Shown piece by piece: positions 17,791 through 30,194 of a DNA stretch of 64,000 bases. The DNA is taken from assembly GCA_030704615.1 (NCBI GenBank), contig CM060731.1, positions 10,664,001-10,728,000 of the forward strand, given 5' to 3'. The position numbers and the translations under genes were made by a program. The first letter of the stretch is position 1. Every line of letters begins with the position of its first letter. The DNA is from Takakia lepidozioides. Its lineage: Eukaryota; Streptophyta; Takakiopsida; Takakiales; Takakiaceae. The notes below the pieces were generated by a model. It did no database searches and was not told the origin of the DNA. It saw only the letters and a program-made list of their open reading frames with translations.

Positions 17791-20546
17791 ATGAATGGTG
17801 AGCAGCCTGAAATCATACCCAAAGTGAGAATTGCACTGCTGAAGCTGGTGTCAAAGGATGCATCAGACTTGATAGCGAGAGGCCAGTTTGATGACGCTTT
17901 GCCTATTGTCATGGATGCAATCCTGAAGGGGCAGGCGCTTTTCTACCCCACGGCCCCACTCCAGCTAGTCCCCATTTACCTCCTTGCTGTTCAGGTTCAT
18001 GATTCCCTGCTGTCTCTGCCTCTGCTTCCTTTAATTTTGTCTCCTGTCAAGTCTATGCAATTCTCTCGTAATCTGATATCAGATTTCTGTCTTTACCTAT
18101 TCAGTGTCCAATATTTTCTGCATTTTCGGATGATGCTCTTGTCATGACCCTGTTCTCTCAACAGTGTAACTGAGGCTCTCCTAGCAGTGCAACCACACAC
18201 CCACACGTGCTACAAGCTAGATGGCTAGAGAGCAGTTTATCAACCTTATGCTGTCTGGTATGATGTCAATGCCAGTCATGAACTACCACCAAGGCCTGAA
18301 CCAGATTGTCGTCTGTCTGTGATCGCCATGGCAATTTCTGCATACACCTAGTGGGCTGAAACCCCACAACCACCTCTGGGGAGGGTTAGTATCCCCTGGA
18401 GAATGCCCTGAAGGGTACATCATAAACCATGTTTGCAGGGAACGGTCAATGCTGTGTGTGTGTGTGACCACTTGTGTATAAGTTGATCTCAACTGTGCTA
18501 CTGCCCATTTCTTGTGAGCCTTACAACATTAAATATATTGTAGATGAGAAAAATATGGCAGTGGCTGCAGGTAAATTTGGGGATGGGAAGACAAGTACAA
18601 AGTGAAGATCTCTTGGGAGTGGGCTCATGGCTTCTTCTCCAGGACACCACGGACCAACCTAAAGATTCCATTCGTGCAGAGCTTAGCCGGCTGTTTGGCC
18701 AGCTCCTTGTGCTCCAGGTTCTACATCACTCTTTTGCCCGTGTTTGGATATTTGTCCTATGTGGATCCGAGTCTCCCAAATTACTTTTAAGGAAGTGGCT
18801 TGGAGTGGAATATGACAGTGACGATGGAGTGACCCTCCTCTTTGCCACAGAAACATCCCCAAACATCATTCAAAGCATTTGCCGAGGAAATTTACTACAA
18901 GTCACAAGAGTATGGAGTCTTTGATGTCCGGACAAGCATTGGCTTTTACAACCTTTCCAAAGTCTTCTACTCCACTGTATGGCCTCTGTTACCATTGTGT
19001 ATGTTAATGTTGGAGACGGGTACTCAGTAGACTGCTTGACAGAAATTGTCACTACAGACCATGCACCCCACTCAGACAGGTCAAACAAATGTTATTTGCA
19101 GACTTTACTGGTCACCATATACTTGGTGCCCTACTTGGACAGAGCAACTGGAGAAAGAGGGAAGAAGATGGAGGCACTATAATATCTGAAACTTAGCTTC
19201 ATTAGTGAGATACACCACTGTAAAAACTGAATTTGAAAAAGATAGTGTAGTAGACTTTGGCGTCCTAGTCTATGTCCTCCAAAAGATTTTCTCTACAGTT
19301 TATTTTCATGTGCACAGAGCTGTGAGAAAAAGAGGTTAGAGAGAGAATTCGCCGATTGACCATCCCCTGCTATACTATAAGCAAAAATCCCAGGGGGATA
19401 CGTACCATCCTGAACCTGTGTTGGGTTGTACCCACTAGGTCTAGGAATTCAGCCTGGCATCGCCAGGAGCTTGAGCATGTTGAACACCACACTAGGAAGC
19501 AAAATGTCAATTCTAGTACTGTATACTGTAGCTGCATGCCTGACCGATGTGACAAACGGGTTGACGTTGCTGCCAGTCATGCTGTGAGAGAAAGGGAGAG
19601 AAGAGTGACAAATGGTCGAGGTGTCTATTCCAGGATCTCACTCACAAAACCTTGAATGGGGATGGCTGGGTAGGGGCATAAATCTCATAGCATGGCCTTT
19701 TGGGACCTGGTGATTCATACATGGATGGCAGCACTGAAGGAGGTGGTGCTACATGTACCTGAGAAGAGACTGACAGCATGGGGCAAACCCCAACATCCGG
19801 GTGCTATGGATCAACCTTTGGAAACAAACTTAGCTATTGAAAAGCTGCAAATGGATGAAGTGTGTGACATGTTGCAGGTGTGCAGTCCTTTAGTCTATCT
19901 GCTTTTGTCTAAAGTAAAAGTTTTCAATGAGGAATCAAAGATGAAGTGCACAACATATTTACAGGTGTGCAGTCCTTTAGTCTGCCTGCTTGTGTGTAAA
20001 AGTTATGGTATTCAATGGGGAATCAAAGGTTGTGTAAGTGTAGGGTTTACTTACAAAGACGTATAAGGAAGCATCCTCTCTCCCTCACCCTCTCTCTCAG
20101 TCAGCCCTTCAACTGAATTGTTGCTCTTGTGCAACTCTTTCTGAAATTGGGAAGTGTCCATCTCTTCTCTGGTGAGGTGCCCCCTACTCGCCCAAGAAGA
20201 GGAAGTCCCCCTGCATGTTACCCAAAGTAACAAGAAACAGATAGAAGCCACAGCACGGTTGGTACTGACTGGGGGTAAGTACAACTGCGGATTCCAGGAT
20301 ATTTGTACCCACAGAGCTGAGGCTAATGGTGCAAAGCATGTCAGTGTAGCTGAGGCGTGCTTGGTGCTAAGTCTGGCCTTCATGCATTGCCAGAAGAAGG
20401 GCCTTGCCTTGGAACACTTACAAAATGCCCAAGGTATCTACAACAAAGCAGATGACAAATCAATGCTGGAGACTGTTGCAAGTGCAATGAAAGTGGTGCT
20501 GGGATCTGCAACCACACTGCAACAGCCATCATCTCGTACAGTATGA
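17791..20546 (+). CDS. ZMYND12: ZMYND12-like axonemal TPR protein, partial gene model
   Basis: Six coding segments fit in phase: about 17791-17994, 18571-18717, 18851-18976, about 19740-19877, about 20202-20274, and 20317-20546. Helical TPR-type blocks resemble recalled animal ZMYND12: FDDALPIVMDAIL with LVPIYLLAV, NLGMGRQVQSEDLL, YGVFDVRTSIGFYNLSKVFY, and C-terminal AEACLVLSLAFMHCQKKG. The exon 1 to 2 join aligns without a gap. The last donor/acceptor (ACTGGGG|GT, CAGAG|CTGAG) restores the frame. ZMYND12 and its trypanosome counterpart are inner-arm dynein-associated axonemal proteins, so here it would act in sperm flagella. The MYND finger was not found upstream, and about eight residues seem missing between segments three and four. 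Segment starts marked 'about' are uncertain. Confidence 0.62.
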
Positions 20547-21037
20547 GGGCGAAAGACACTAGGCTGTATATATACTCTAGAGGACTCAGACTTTGATTAT
20601 GTGGATGGACATTTGGTCACTTAGTCACCACTATAATACAAGTGAGTGAGAGAGAGAAAAAGTGGAACTCCATGTTGCAGTGTATACTCTTCAATAAAGC
20701 TCCTCAACAAATTTGATGATTCTGGAGTGAATTGATAAACAGAGCTTGCTAAGACAAAATCCCAGCATACTACCCAAGCTCCAGGCAACTACATCTTCAT
20801 AAGCTACTTCAACAGTACCAGCTTGAGAGAGAGACAAATAAAGAGAAAGATAAATTAGTAAATAATTGCTTTGACTATTCCACACCCGAGCCTAGGAAGC
20901 CCTAAACCGAGATTAGGTTCGGCAGCCGTCTCTTTGCCCTAAAGCACGCAAAATCGCCATAGTTCTTCCTTTGTCTTTCTCCCTGCGGATGCTGCCGTTG
21001 CCTTCTGCGCCGCGGGCCTGTGTGTGAGCGGACAGCA
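20547..21037 (+). promoter_or_regulatory. Promoter and leader of the S15a gene, with telo-box-like motif
   Basis: CCCTAAACC at 20900-20908 matches the plant telo-box (AAACCCTAA type), common just upstream of ribosomal protein gene starts. A second CCCTAAAG lies at 20938-20945. The pyrimidine-rich tract at 20965-21010 (TTCCTTTGTCTTTCTCCC and following) is typical of leaders of translation-machinery genes. 20640-20880 has AG-rich and AT-rich filler with no gene. Confidence 0.55.
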
Positions 21038-21928
<891 letters not shown>

Positions 21929-24597
21929 GTAGACCCAGTGGTTTTATTTGAGAGTACTGATTGCTGGTTGGTCTGTCAAGAGGGAAAGGGAAAATTGGTT
22001 CTTTACACTGGGCCTGGCTGCTTGTTCAGGCCATCTGCTGAAAGATTTGGGCTTGGAGGCTGGGAAAATAATAAAAAGTATCAAAATTGTGCCACAGTTC
22101 AGGAGCGGAGAAATTTGCCATCAACTTGGTTGTCCATACTGGATCTCTTCAATTCTAGGCTCATGAATTTTGTCTATGGATGGTGTTTTATGTCCCTCCT
22201 CCCAGTCCTGTTTCTCCTTCTCTGCCTCATAGATATCCTCCATTGTGCTTGGAAGTCCAAGCAAATGGGAATGCCCTACTACTGCCCGACAACTTTCCTA
22301 TCAGTCAAATGATCCCATGTGTTGTGCTTACACCCAAGTGCCCTCCTTTCTCTTTCATTTCTAATGAAGGAGATGCGGAGGGCAGCTGTCAAAGTGGACA
22401 CCAGAATTGTTTAGCTGGATTGGTGATGTTATGGTGCAAGGAGTTGTTGTGCCAGAAGGAAATTGAATTTCAGATTCTCAACCTTCTGTTTGCCGGCATC
22501 TGCTTGGTTTGGTAGTATATAATTCTTTTCCACTGTTTTGTGGAATTGGCAACTGAGATAATTTGCTGGATATTTCGATTCCCCTGTTGGAGCTGATGAT
22601 TTATTCACAAAATGGTTTTGTGATTTGATATTACCTGACTGGTATCCTCTAATGCCTACTACAAGGGTCTAAGCTTTCTTGGCAAAATATCACTATCCAT
22701 CAGGACTTAAATTACTACCTCTGCTGTTGAAATGTCAAGATTATTAACGGGATGATCTGGAACAAAAACTTTATTTAGTTCAGTTCTGTGTCCTGTAATG
22801 TGCTCCACAAGTACTCTGGAGAACTTACATCCTTTCTCACACACAATCGAAGCTGTGGGGAGGTGAGCCACCCAGATTTGAGTTGGATATGTAATGAGTC
22901 TCATAGTCTCCATGAGTTAATGTCCTGGTAAAAAGGTAATCCTCCCAAAACCGGAGTCCAGAGTTTCAAGAAATTCATGATATTTGTGATTGACTTGAGA
23001 TCATAGATTCAATACATCAAATTTCATTATTTGACCTCCCTGAAAATTCTTCTATTGATCACGCTTCCTGGGTTGAATTGAGGAAGAGGAAGAAAATGGG
23101 CAATAAAGTCTCCTGTAACAGAACAAAGCAAGCACCATGAAATGCAAGCTTTTCCAAGAAACGCTCTGCCAGTAACAATGGGCCGGTTTGGGTTTCATAA
23201 CCTCCAGTTCCAGTTTTTACTAAATCTTAATAGAGAACCTCCTTTTCCAGACTTTCCATATATTTTTATGGAAAGAACCAATGGTTCGGTTACTTGCAAG
23301 AACCTCAAAGAATCAGTTTTTATGAGTTTTCACAAAATAACTCGCGGTATGAGCTTTTGCCGGTTCTTTGTTTTTTCTTAGAACAGCAATTATATCCACA
23401 CTTCTTGATAACCTCCAAGGGTTTGTGGCTGAATCAAAGAACCTCCAAACACTGGTAAACAACACCCGTCTTGTGAAGTGGTCTAGTATATGAATATGAA
23501 AGGTGCAGCTTCCCTAAACCCCCACTTTTCAACGGGAGATCCAAGTTTGCATAATGCAAGCAAGCTGGCCAGTACTGATATTAGACAGGGTTGACTATAT
23601 AAGTTTGCTTACTGTTGATGAGATTCAGATGCACAATCTGTTGATATGCAGAAAACTAACACGTTTTTAGTATTCATGGAATGCCAATCCAGAAACACCA
23701 GGGTGGTCAGATATGTGATACATAGAGAATACACCATTGTAAAAAAATTAGCTGACTTTTTCCTCTCCTTGTTGATTCATTCCCCTCCCCTACCCTTGAT
23801 AGGGCCATGAGTCGCCTTGAGAGAAATGTGTAAAAGCCAGTCAAAAGTGGGTATACCCCTCTGGTCGAGGATGAGCAGCTACAACTTAAAGAGGGTCGAA
23901 GTCAAACTAGGAGAAAGACAAAATGAGATTTTTCAGGTTCAGTGTAATGTGGACCTGTGAGAAGAATCCAGTTTTTGTTCAGCCTCCAACGGGTAGTCTA
24001 CACAACTCTGAAATGGATCTCTCTTTTTTCTTCAGCAGTTGCAGCAATTCTCAGCTGTTTTTCTCAGGTACATCTGGAAAGGCCACTCATGGCCCTGTAT
24101 TTCAAGAGAAATGTAGGTGTCCATTTAGTCACCAGTATTATCTGCTTTGCCTCTCACTGAAGCCGCCATGGCTCTGGCTGCATGAAATTGTAACACCCGC
24201 AATCCCGCCGCTTCTCTTGGCACGAAGCTAGTTTTGGTTCTTGGCCCAAACCGTTACAAACCTACTCACTCAATGAAATTCGATTCGTTCTTTTGCAAAA
24301 TACATAACAAGAGCCGCTCGGCCGAGAGAAAGCAAGATCGTAAACCAGGTTAGAAATCCGGCGCAACTCATCCTTTTCAAAAGACCCAAACCTGGATTTC
24401 CACTACGCTGAATCAACCTGAAAATCGGAGAGAGAGCAAGACTCAGTAGGGATGCAGGCGAAAAGACGGACCGCCATCAAGGCACGAACAACACACCGCT
24501 TCCCTTCCAAAACATTCTCCGGACGCATTTTGATCGACAGCCACAATGGTCCCAGACCTAATCGTGAACGGGTTGAGCAAAGGAGAGACCTTCCTCA
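21929..24597. other. Intergenic; no gene recognised
   Basis: Begins with the S15a 3' region. Short open frames occur on both strands (for example 22180-22515 and 23923-24231), but none shows a recognisable domain, consistent splice pattern or codon structure. I see no tRNA, LTR or inverted terminal repeats. It may include 3' sequences of the small minus-strand gene at 24598-24741. Confidence 0.4.
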
Positions 24598-24741
24598 TCA
24601 ATCCCCTTGCAGCTTCTTCAGCATGTTCACCGTTGCTCTTTTTATTGCGTTCTTCAATCGAAACCCCACAATAACGCCCAAAACGAAGCTGCCTGCCGAA
24701 ATTTTAGCCACCGTCCATGCTGACATTACATACTTTGCCAT
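24598..24741 (-). CDS. Predicted 47-aa single-pass membrane protein, hypothetical
   Basis: A complete minus-strand ORF starts at ATG 24741-24739, with A at -3 and G at +4 (strong context), and ends TGA at 24600-24598. The product begins MAKYVMSAWTVAKISAG, continues with a hydrophobic segment FVLGVIVGF (about residues 19-27) and ends in a basic amphipathic tail (RLKNAIKRATVNMLKKLQGD). This layout suits a small tail- or signal-anchored organelle membrane protein, but I cannot name a family. On the minus strand upstream (24890-24920) the motif TTAGGGCA occurs twice, resembling plant promoter telo-box variants. A longer plus-strand ORF covering the same bases has poorer composition. Confidence 0.42.
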   Translation of the reverse strand: MAKYVMSAWTVAKISAGSFVLGVIVGFRLKNAIKRATVNMLKKLQGD

Positions 24742-27041
24742 CCTGCACCAAAACTACAGAGATTTCATCAGCATTCTGGCGTCCACGCCAGACAGACAAA
24801 ACCAATCAAAGATCGTACGATGCACGAGATTTACCTGAGGCAAGATTGTTCTCTCTCGCTGCGACTTCAATGTGGGGTGGAGTGAGGGCCTTGTGCCCTA
24901 ACTCCTAATTACTTTGCCCTAATTCCTATCTCTGCACGCTCTTCCACACCACATCACACCAAACCATCGCTGTCAACTACGACCCACCTTCTTAGCGTCT
25001 CCGAAAATTTACTTACCTCTGATAAATATACCGCTGCGTGTCTTCGTATCATGGGTCAGTTTCCAGAAGGCCTTGTCTCCCTCCATCTTTGACCATACGG
25101 AGCGTCTGGATTAAAAGAAGCAATACCTGATGGTACCTTTTTCTCAGTACTGCTATCGCCATCTCTGAACCTCATTCTATGCAATCTCGTTTGGTCCTTG
25201 TAGGATTTTCCTTAATGCAAAGTCTGAATTTTGCAACAGAATATTTACTTTTGTGAAATCAAGTTTGCTTCTAAATTAAAGGTATTAATGATTTGGTGGT
25301 AATTGTTTTTAATTATTTATATCCGGGTTCATAACCGCTGGTATTACGATTGGAATACCCGTCCCATTGATACCCCCTCCACAAATAAAAAATCATACTA
25401 CTATTGAGAACTGGTGGATATTAGTGAATATTTCAATACTATGGAACCGGCTGGTATTGAAAAATGTAATACCCGGCCAACACTGGTTAGTACCTACTTG
25501 AGTGGGCCTTGCACAAGCAGGGCCCATTAATAGAAGAGCGGAGCTGAGTAAGCCCCTCATGAATCAAGGAGGTGTCTCTTGTGTGAAGGTTGGGAGTGGA
25601 CTGGTGAAGGTGCCCATATCGCTACAAAGGTCAAGAGCAGCGTGACACACCACTACTGCGTCAACAGCGGTCTCAAGGAGTTCGACGGAACGAGCCTGTG
25701 TTGATGGCACCCAAGTGAGCAGGTTGACGAAAGTGGAAAGAGGCCGTGTCGACAGTCGAATCACGTAAGTGTGTGGGTGGGTAGCATGGTGGGCCAACCT
25801 CGATGTCGGTATTGGGAGGGTTCGTCGTGTACTATTCTGTACTTTGGCCGTGTTTGTGTGATCCAAGACGACTGTGAGTCCGTGGTCTGTCTTTTAAGTG
25901 CTGAGAGCACTGCTTAAGGAGGTCAAAGAGCTGCTCTATGTATGTGTCCGACGGAGATCCTGGCAGGCTGGACCTTTGGTAGAAGTGAAGGCAGGTGAGC
26001 GTTTACTCCAAGGGTGTCGGACAATCCTGACCGGTTTTACCATAGATCAATCTTCGGATTTGCTTCCGAGGAGAACTGGAACGTTAAGCTTGTCAGCGGC
26101 GAGGTACGCATCCTCTAGGGTGGTTTCTTCATTGCGAACTCGAGAATAGGTACGGACGTCCTAAAAAATCTGCCATACGATCTATTGAGGATTTGAGAAG
26201 AGTCGGTGCATATTGTTTATGGTACAATATTGAGGAGAGGAAGGAGACGTGTACATAAAATCTCGCTACTGAAGTAGTGAGCAAAATCTTGTAAGTATTT
26301 CTTCTTTTACTTTGAGCTCGTTCCTTTTGTAGCAACATAAGCCGCTGCCATCCGAACCGCAGTTTAACTCATTACAGCTCTTACAGTGAACCTTGAGTGG
26401 GATGGTGTCCAGAGATATGAACTTGCGAGTTGTCATTTTCGCTTGTGATACTGTTTGACTGTCTCGGAGATTATCCGAAAGGCCTAGGTGATATATTAGT
26501 TCCAATGATTCAGTGTCCATCCAGAACTGTCGACTATGTACACGTAATGTCCCCGAGTATGTGGATAGTGGTTTGGGTGATCAAAGTACATGTATTGAGC
26601 TTCGATAGATGGCCATCGGTGCTGTGGATGCATGAGGCTTAGATTTGTGTCTTCTTACTTGTGAGATACTTGCATGTTTTCCTTTTCATCATGCCAATGT
26701 TATGTCTTACCACTCATTTGACACATATAGTTCATGGTAGGAGCATGGTAGATCATACAGTGTGTACATAACTCTATTTGCACATCTGCACGGATGTCGT
26801 CTTAGATGCATCCACAACCAGCCTTCAACACGACAAATGTCAATGACTGACCCTGAGGATTGAAAAGCATGACGATTGATTCATTGAAGGAATTTATCAC
26901 AAAGGAAAACTGAAGTTGTACTTCAGTCTGGGAGTGTTAAACGTCTAAATTTTAGCGAGATCGACATCATCGAGTCCTAGAATTCAGCTGGACTAACTCA
27001 ACAACACTGTGTTCTGCTGTAGGTGATTCGGATTTTCGATC
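24742..27041. other. Intergenic; no gene recognised
   Basis: Short frames such as 25564-25866 (minus; Thr/Pro/His-rich) show no domain. 25330-25480 has two small hairpins in which GGTATT pairs with AATACC (centres near 25350 and 25462). 26930-27041 is the presumed promoter and leader of the interrupted LRR gene. Confidence 0.4.
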
Positions 27042-27565
27042 ATGGTGACAAGTCGAGCTGCATTGCCCCTAGTAATCCTGCTGCTCTTGGCAAGCATAGC
27101 GACTACTCTATCAGAGTTGCATGATCGTCTAGAGAGTGAAGCACAGGACAATTTCCAGTTTTATGCCGGCCATCCGCGTGACACAGATCCCAGTCGCGAA
27201 CTAGACTGGCCTGTGGACGTCTCCGTCGAAAATCAGGCCGATTGGATTGAGGATCAGGTGGCAATGTCAACATCTTCAGAGCCTGATGAAGTCCTTCAAC
27301 GTCCCGAAGGTTCTAGGAGAAGAGAGGCAGCTCGCTCCATGCTGCAAACAAATGGGAGCGTCACTGATGAAATTGCACTCTCGGACTTCAAACAAGGGAT
27401 TACAGGCGACCCAGATGGAACGCTCGCAAAGTGGGATACAAACAATGGTGACTTTTGTGAGTGGAAGGGCGTCACGTGTAACAGCCTCACGAAACGGGTG
27501 GTGGGTCTGAGCTTGACAGGCTGCGGGCTTATAGGTTCCATCAGCCCTCAGCTTGGTACTCTCAA
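27042..27565 (+). pseudogene. LRR receptor-like protein, 5' part, cut by a retrotransposon
   Basis: ATG at 27042 opens a frame with a signal peptide (LPLVILLLLASIATTLS, about residues 8-24), an acidic spacer of about 95 residues, an LRR N-terminal cap (DEIALSDFKQGITGDPDGTL and then W..CEWKGVTC, about 120-150) and the first LRR (VVGLSLTGCGLIGSISPQLG). Coding sequence stops at CTCAA (27561-27565), the target duplication of the chromovirus. Beyond it the frame runs eight codons into the LTR. The continuation of the gene is at 33755-36122. The present transcript would give a truncated secreted protein. Confidence 0.9.
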
Positions 27566-28323
27566 TGTTAGGTGCCTTGAACAAAGATGAGACCTGGCGA
27601 CCAGTTTGGCGAAGCAAGTGACTGCTAGAAGACCGCCGAACTGACAGTTGCAGGTGGCGAAGCAAGTGAATGCTAGAAGACCGCCGAACTGACAGTTGCA
27701 GGTCGAATGGAGCAGGCTCGCGTTCACGAACAGATCCACGATTAGGGATTTAAGAAAGTGGGCTTGGAGATGGCAAGAGTGGAGAAGAGAAAAGAATGAT
27801 GGTGTACAGGCATCTAGAGCAGATCTGTATTGACAGGAAACTAGCGTAGCATGGCGTGGTGGTTGGGTGGACCGGACGTAGCCGGTGCTATGCTTTTTGG
27901 TGAGCAGAAAAAGAGGTCGTGAGAAGAAGAAAAAGGATCGATCTGCACTGGTCTATGGTGATAGAATGTGTTGATGCACGGTGTGGTGGAGGGGCGGACT
28001 GGACATCGTAGTCCAGTACTGTGCATAGATAGAATGGCATGAGATGAGTACATAGGTTGACAGGGAGATCTTTTGAACAAGGAATCAGGCCAGAGTAGGA
28101 GTGACGATCACTTGATCGATCTGTGAATTTGTAAATGAGGGAAGTGGAATAAGAATAGGGCCTTGGCTGGAATTCAGATATAGATGAGAGTCCGGTTGAA
28201 ACAAAATCCCGAGCAATCAGTTTTCCTTGGAGTTTTGGTAAATTCCCTGTGAACAACAAACCAAGCAAAGCGCCTGAAATTTTGTCATAGTTGGACAAAG
28301 AAAATAGAGTCAGATCCTTTACA
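27566..28323 (+). repeat. 5' LTR of the LRR-inserted chromovirus
   Basis: 758 bp, TGTTAGGTGCC...CCTTTACA. It contains a 48-bp tandem duplication (27608-27655 and 27656-27703, starting GGCGAAGCAAGTGA) that is single in the 3' LTR. Otherwise it differs from the 3' LTR by only a few substitutions and short indels, mostly in A/G runs. Confidence 0.95.
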
Positions 28324-28325
28324 AG

Positions 28326-28338
28326 TGGTATCAGAGCC
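28326..28338 (+). other. Primer binding site, initiator tRNA-Met
   Basis: TGGTATCAGAGCC lies two bases after the 5' LTR. It is complementary to the 3' end of plant initiator tRNA-Met, the usual minus-strand primer of plant LTR elements. Confidence 0.92.
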
Positions 28339-28441
28339 AGGTTTGCGATCGGGCAGAACAGATTGTGGATTTCGCAATTTCCAGAAGTAGGGTAATCGTG
28401 TGAATGAGCCAGATCGTTCGGCTCTGTGAGCACGCAACCTG

Positions 28442-29415
28442 GTGACGACGATCAAGATAGTGAAATGGCTGGAGATCGTGAGCGCTCAGATGCGGGCCAG
28501 TCTGCACCGAGCTTCAGATCGCGAACATGGAAGTCAGTTATTTTCCCAGCAGCAAATGGAGGCCTTAGGTACTTTGATTCGATCTGAGATACAGAAGTTG
28601 GCCCCTGCACAAACTCAAACTGACAAGCGATCTAGGGAGCTGCCTGTGAGTGAGCCACTGAATGAGGACGAATCTGAGGCTGACTCCCATGAGGCCAAGA
28701 TGAAAAGAAGCAAGGATGTCACCAGGGAGATTAGAAGATTGGTGAAGTTGCCAGAATTCTATGGTAAGCCATCTGTCAAGCCTGAAGAAATATTGTCTTT
28801 CTTGGATACCTTAGAAGAGTTCTTTGAGGACGATTATTCAGAGGAAGCCAAGATACAGACAGCTGCTCTACAGCTCCGTGATGCCGCCAAGCTATGGTGG
28901 TCGCGTCAGAAGCAGGAACGCCGTGAACACAAGAAACCATCTGTGGATAGTTGGGCTATGTTTAAGACACTGTTCTTAGCCCATTACCTACCTAGCGACT
29001 ATGCGCACAAGATGAAAGTTGAATTGTTCAGACTGAGACATGAGACTATGAGCGTGGGAGAGTTTAAGACGATTGAAACCCATGCCAGTTATTTCCCCTC
29101 GTTGAGTGAAGAGGACAGAGTTGATTTTTTTGTCGATGGCCTCAGTGATTCTCTCAAATTTAAGGTCAAAGCCACAACCCTCGTACAGAGGCAGAAGCAT
29201 ATCGTTTGGCCTGCAATTTTGAGAATGAAGTAAGGGCACAACGTTCTTCGAACTTAGCCCGTGGCACGGCCGAGTTCAAGCCTAGATCATCTGGTCCTTG
29301 GCAGTCACCAGCGAAGAGAGGGAATTGGAAGAGATTTAAACCGTTTAAGAAGGCGGGGGATCAAACTATACGGAGACCGCCAATGAGGGCTCCCCCAAGG
29401 CTCAGTTTCAAATAA
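28442..29415 (+). pseudogene. gag of the LRR-inserted chromovirus, frameshifted
   Basis: 28442-29233 encodes a Ty3-type gag core (VKLPEFYGKPSVKPEEILSF, ALQLRDAAKLWW, LFLAHYLPSDY, FVDGLSDSLKFKV). The frame then shifts near 29200 to 29206-29415, a basic region, which ends in a TAA (29413-29415) just before the zinc knuckle. In an active copy this would be continuous with the protease. Confidence 0.85.
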
Positions 29416-29439
29416 CAGGAAGAACACAGGCGTAAGGGT

Positions 29440-30180
29440 TTGTGTTTCTTGTGCCATGAACCTGGACATAGAGCTGCTGAGTGTATGAAGTACCCAAATT
29501 CTCGTCAGGCTCGACAGACAGCCGCCCTAACAGTTGAAGGACCTACAGAACCTTATGTGGTTGTTGAAACTGGAGAGAAATCAGGACAAGAAAATGGGAA
29601 AAGTCCTAATGTGCGAGTTTCTGCAGCTATCATTGGAGACCAAATAGAGCATGACCCCAGTGTGATACGGGTTCATGGGAGAGTGGCTGGAATTCCCACT
29701 CAAGTGCTGATTGATACTGGCAGCACTCACAACCTGTTGTCAAAGGATTTTGCTGACAAATTGGGACTAGTTCAAGAAGACATGCAACCCTGTCAAATCT
29801 TGTTACCAGATGGTGGCGTGGATTCTATGCACAAACACATCCCAAAGGTACTTATGGACATGCAAAGAGTACGGACTATGGCTGACTTCGAGGTCTGGGA
29901 GGGAGCTCGGTACGACTGCATCCTTGACATGCGGTGGCTGGATCCGGTTGATGTTGTGGTGTCTTGCAAATCCGGACTGGTTAGTGGTACCTTGCCCAAC
30001 GGGAAGGGATTCAATATCAAAGGTATTAGAGCTCTTCCCAATATACCTGTTTTGTCAGCTATTCAAATGAAGAGATGTATCCGGAAGGGAAATGCTCAGC
30101 TTTTTGTTGTTAGCTTGCATGAGATCTTGGAAACAAATCAGGAGAAGGGAAGTCACATCCCAGACTTAGCCTGGTCCTGA
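29440..30180 (+). pseudogene. Zinc knuckle and aspartic protease of the chromovirus
   Basis: Starts with a CCHC knuckle (C-F-L-C-H-E-P-G-H-R-A-A-E-C) and continues to a retropepsin with the active-site triad in LIDTGSTHNLLS. It uses the same frame as the end of gag beyond the TAA at 29413. It ends in a stop at 30178-30180, where a frameshift to the RT frame is needed. Confidence 0.86.
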
Positions 30181-30194
30181 ATGAATATAAAGAT

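Noticed and set aside
24452-24838. 128-codon plus-strand frame
   Set aside because: No domain or start context; it overlaps the better supported minus-strand 47-codon ORF and looks like its shadow.
25564-25866. 100-codon minus-strand Thr/His/Pro-rich frame
   Set aside because: Composition is biased, there is no recognisable domain and no splice context.
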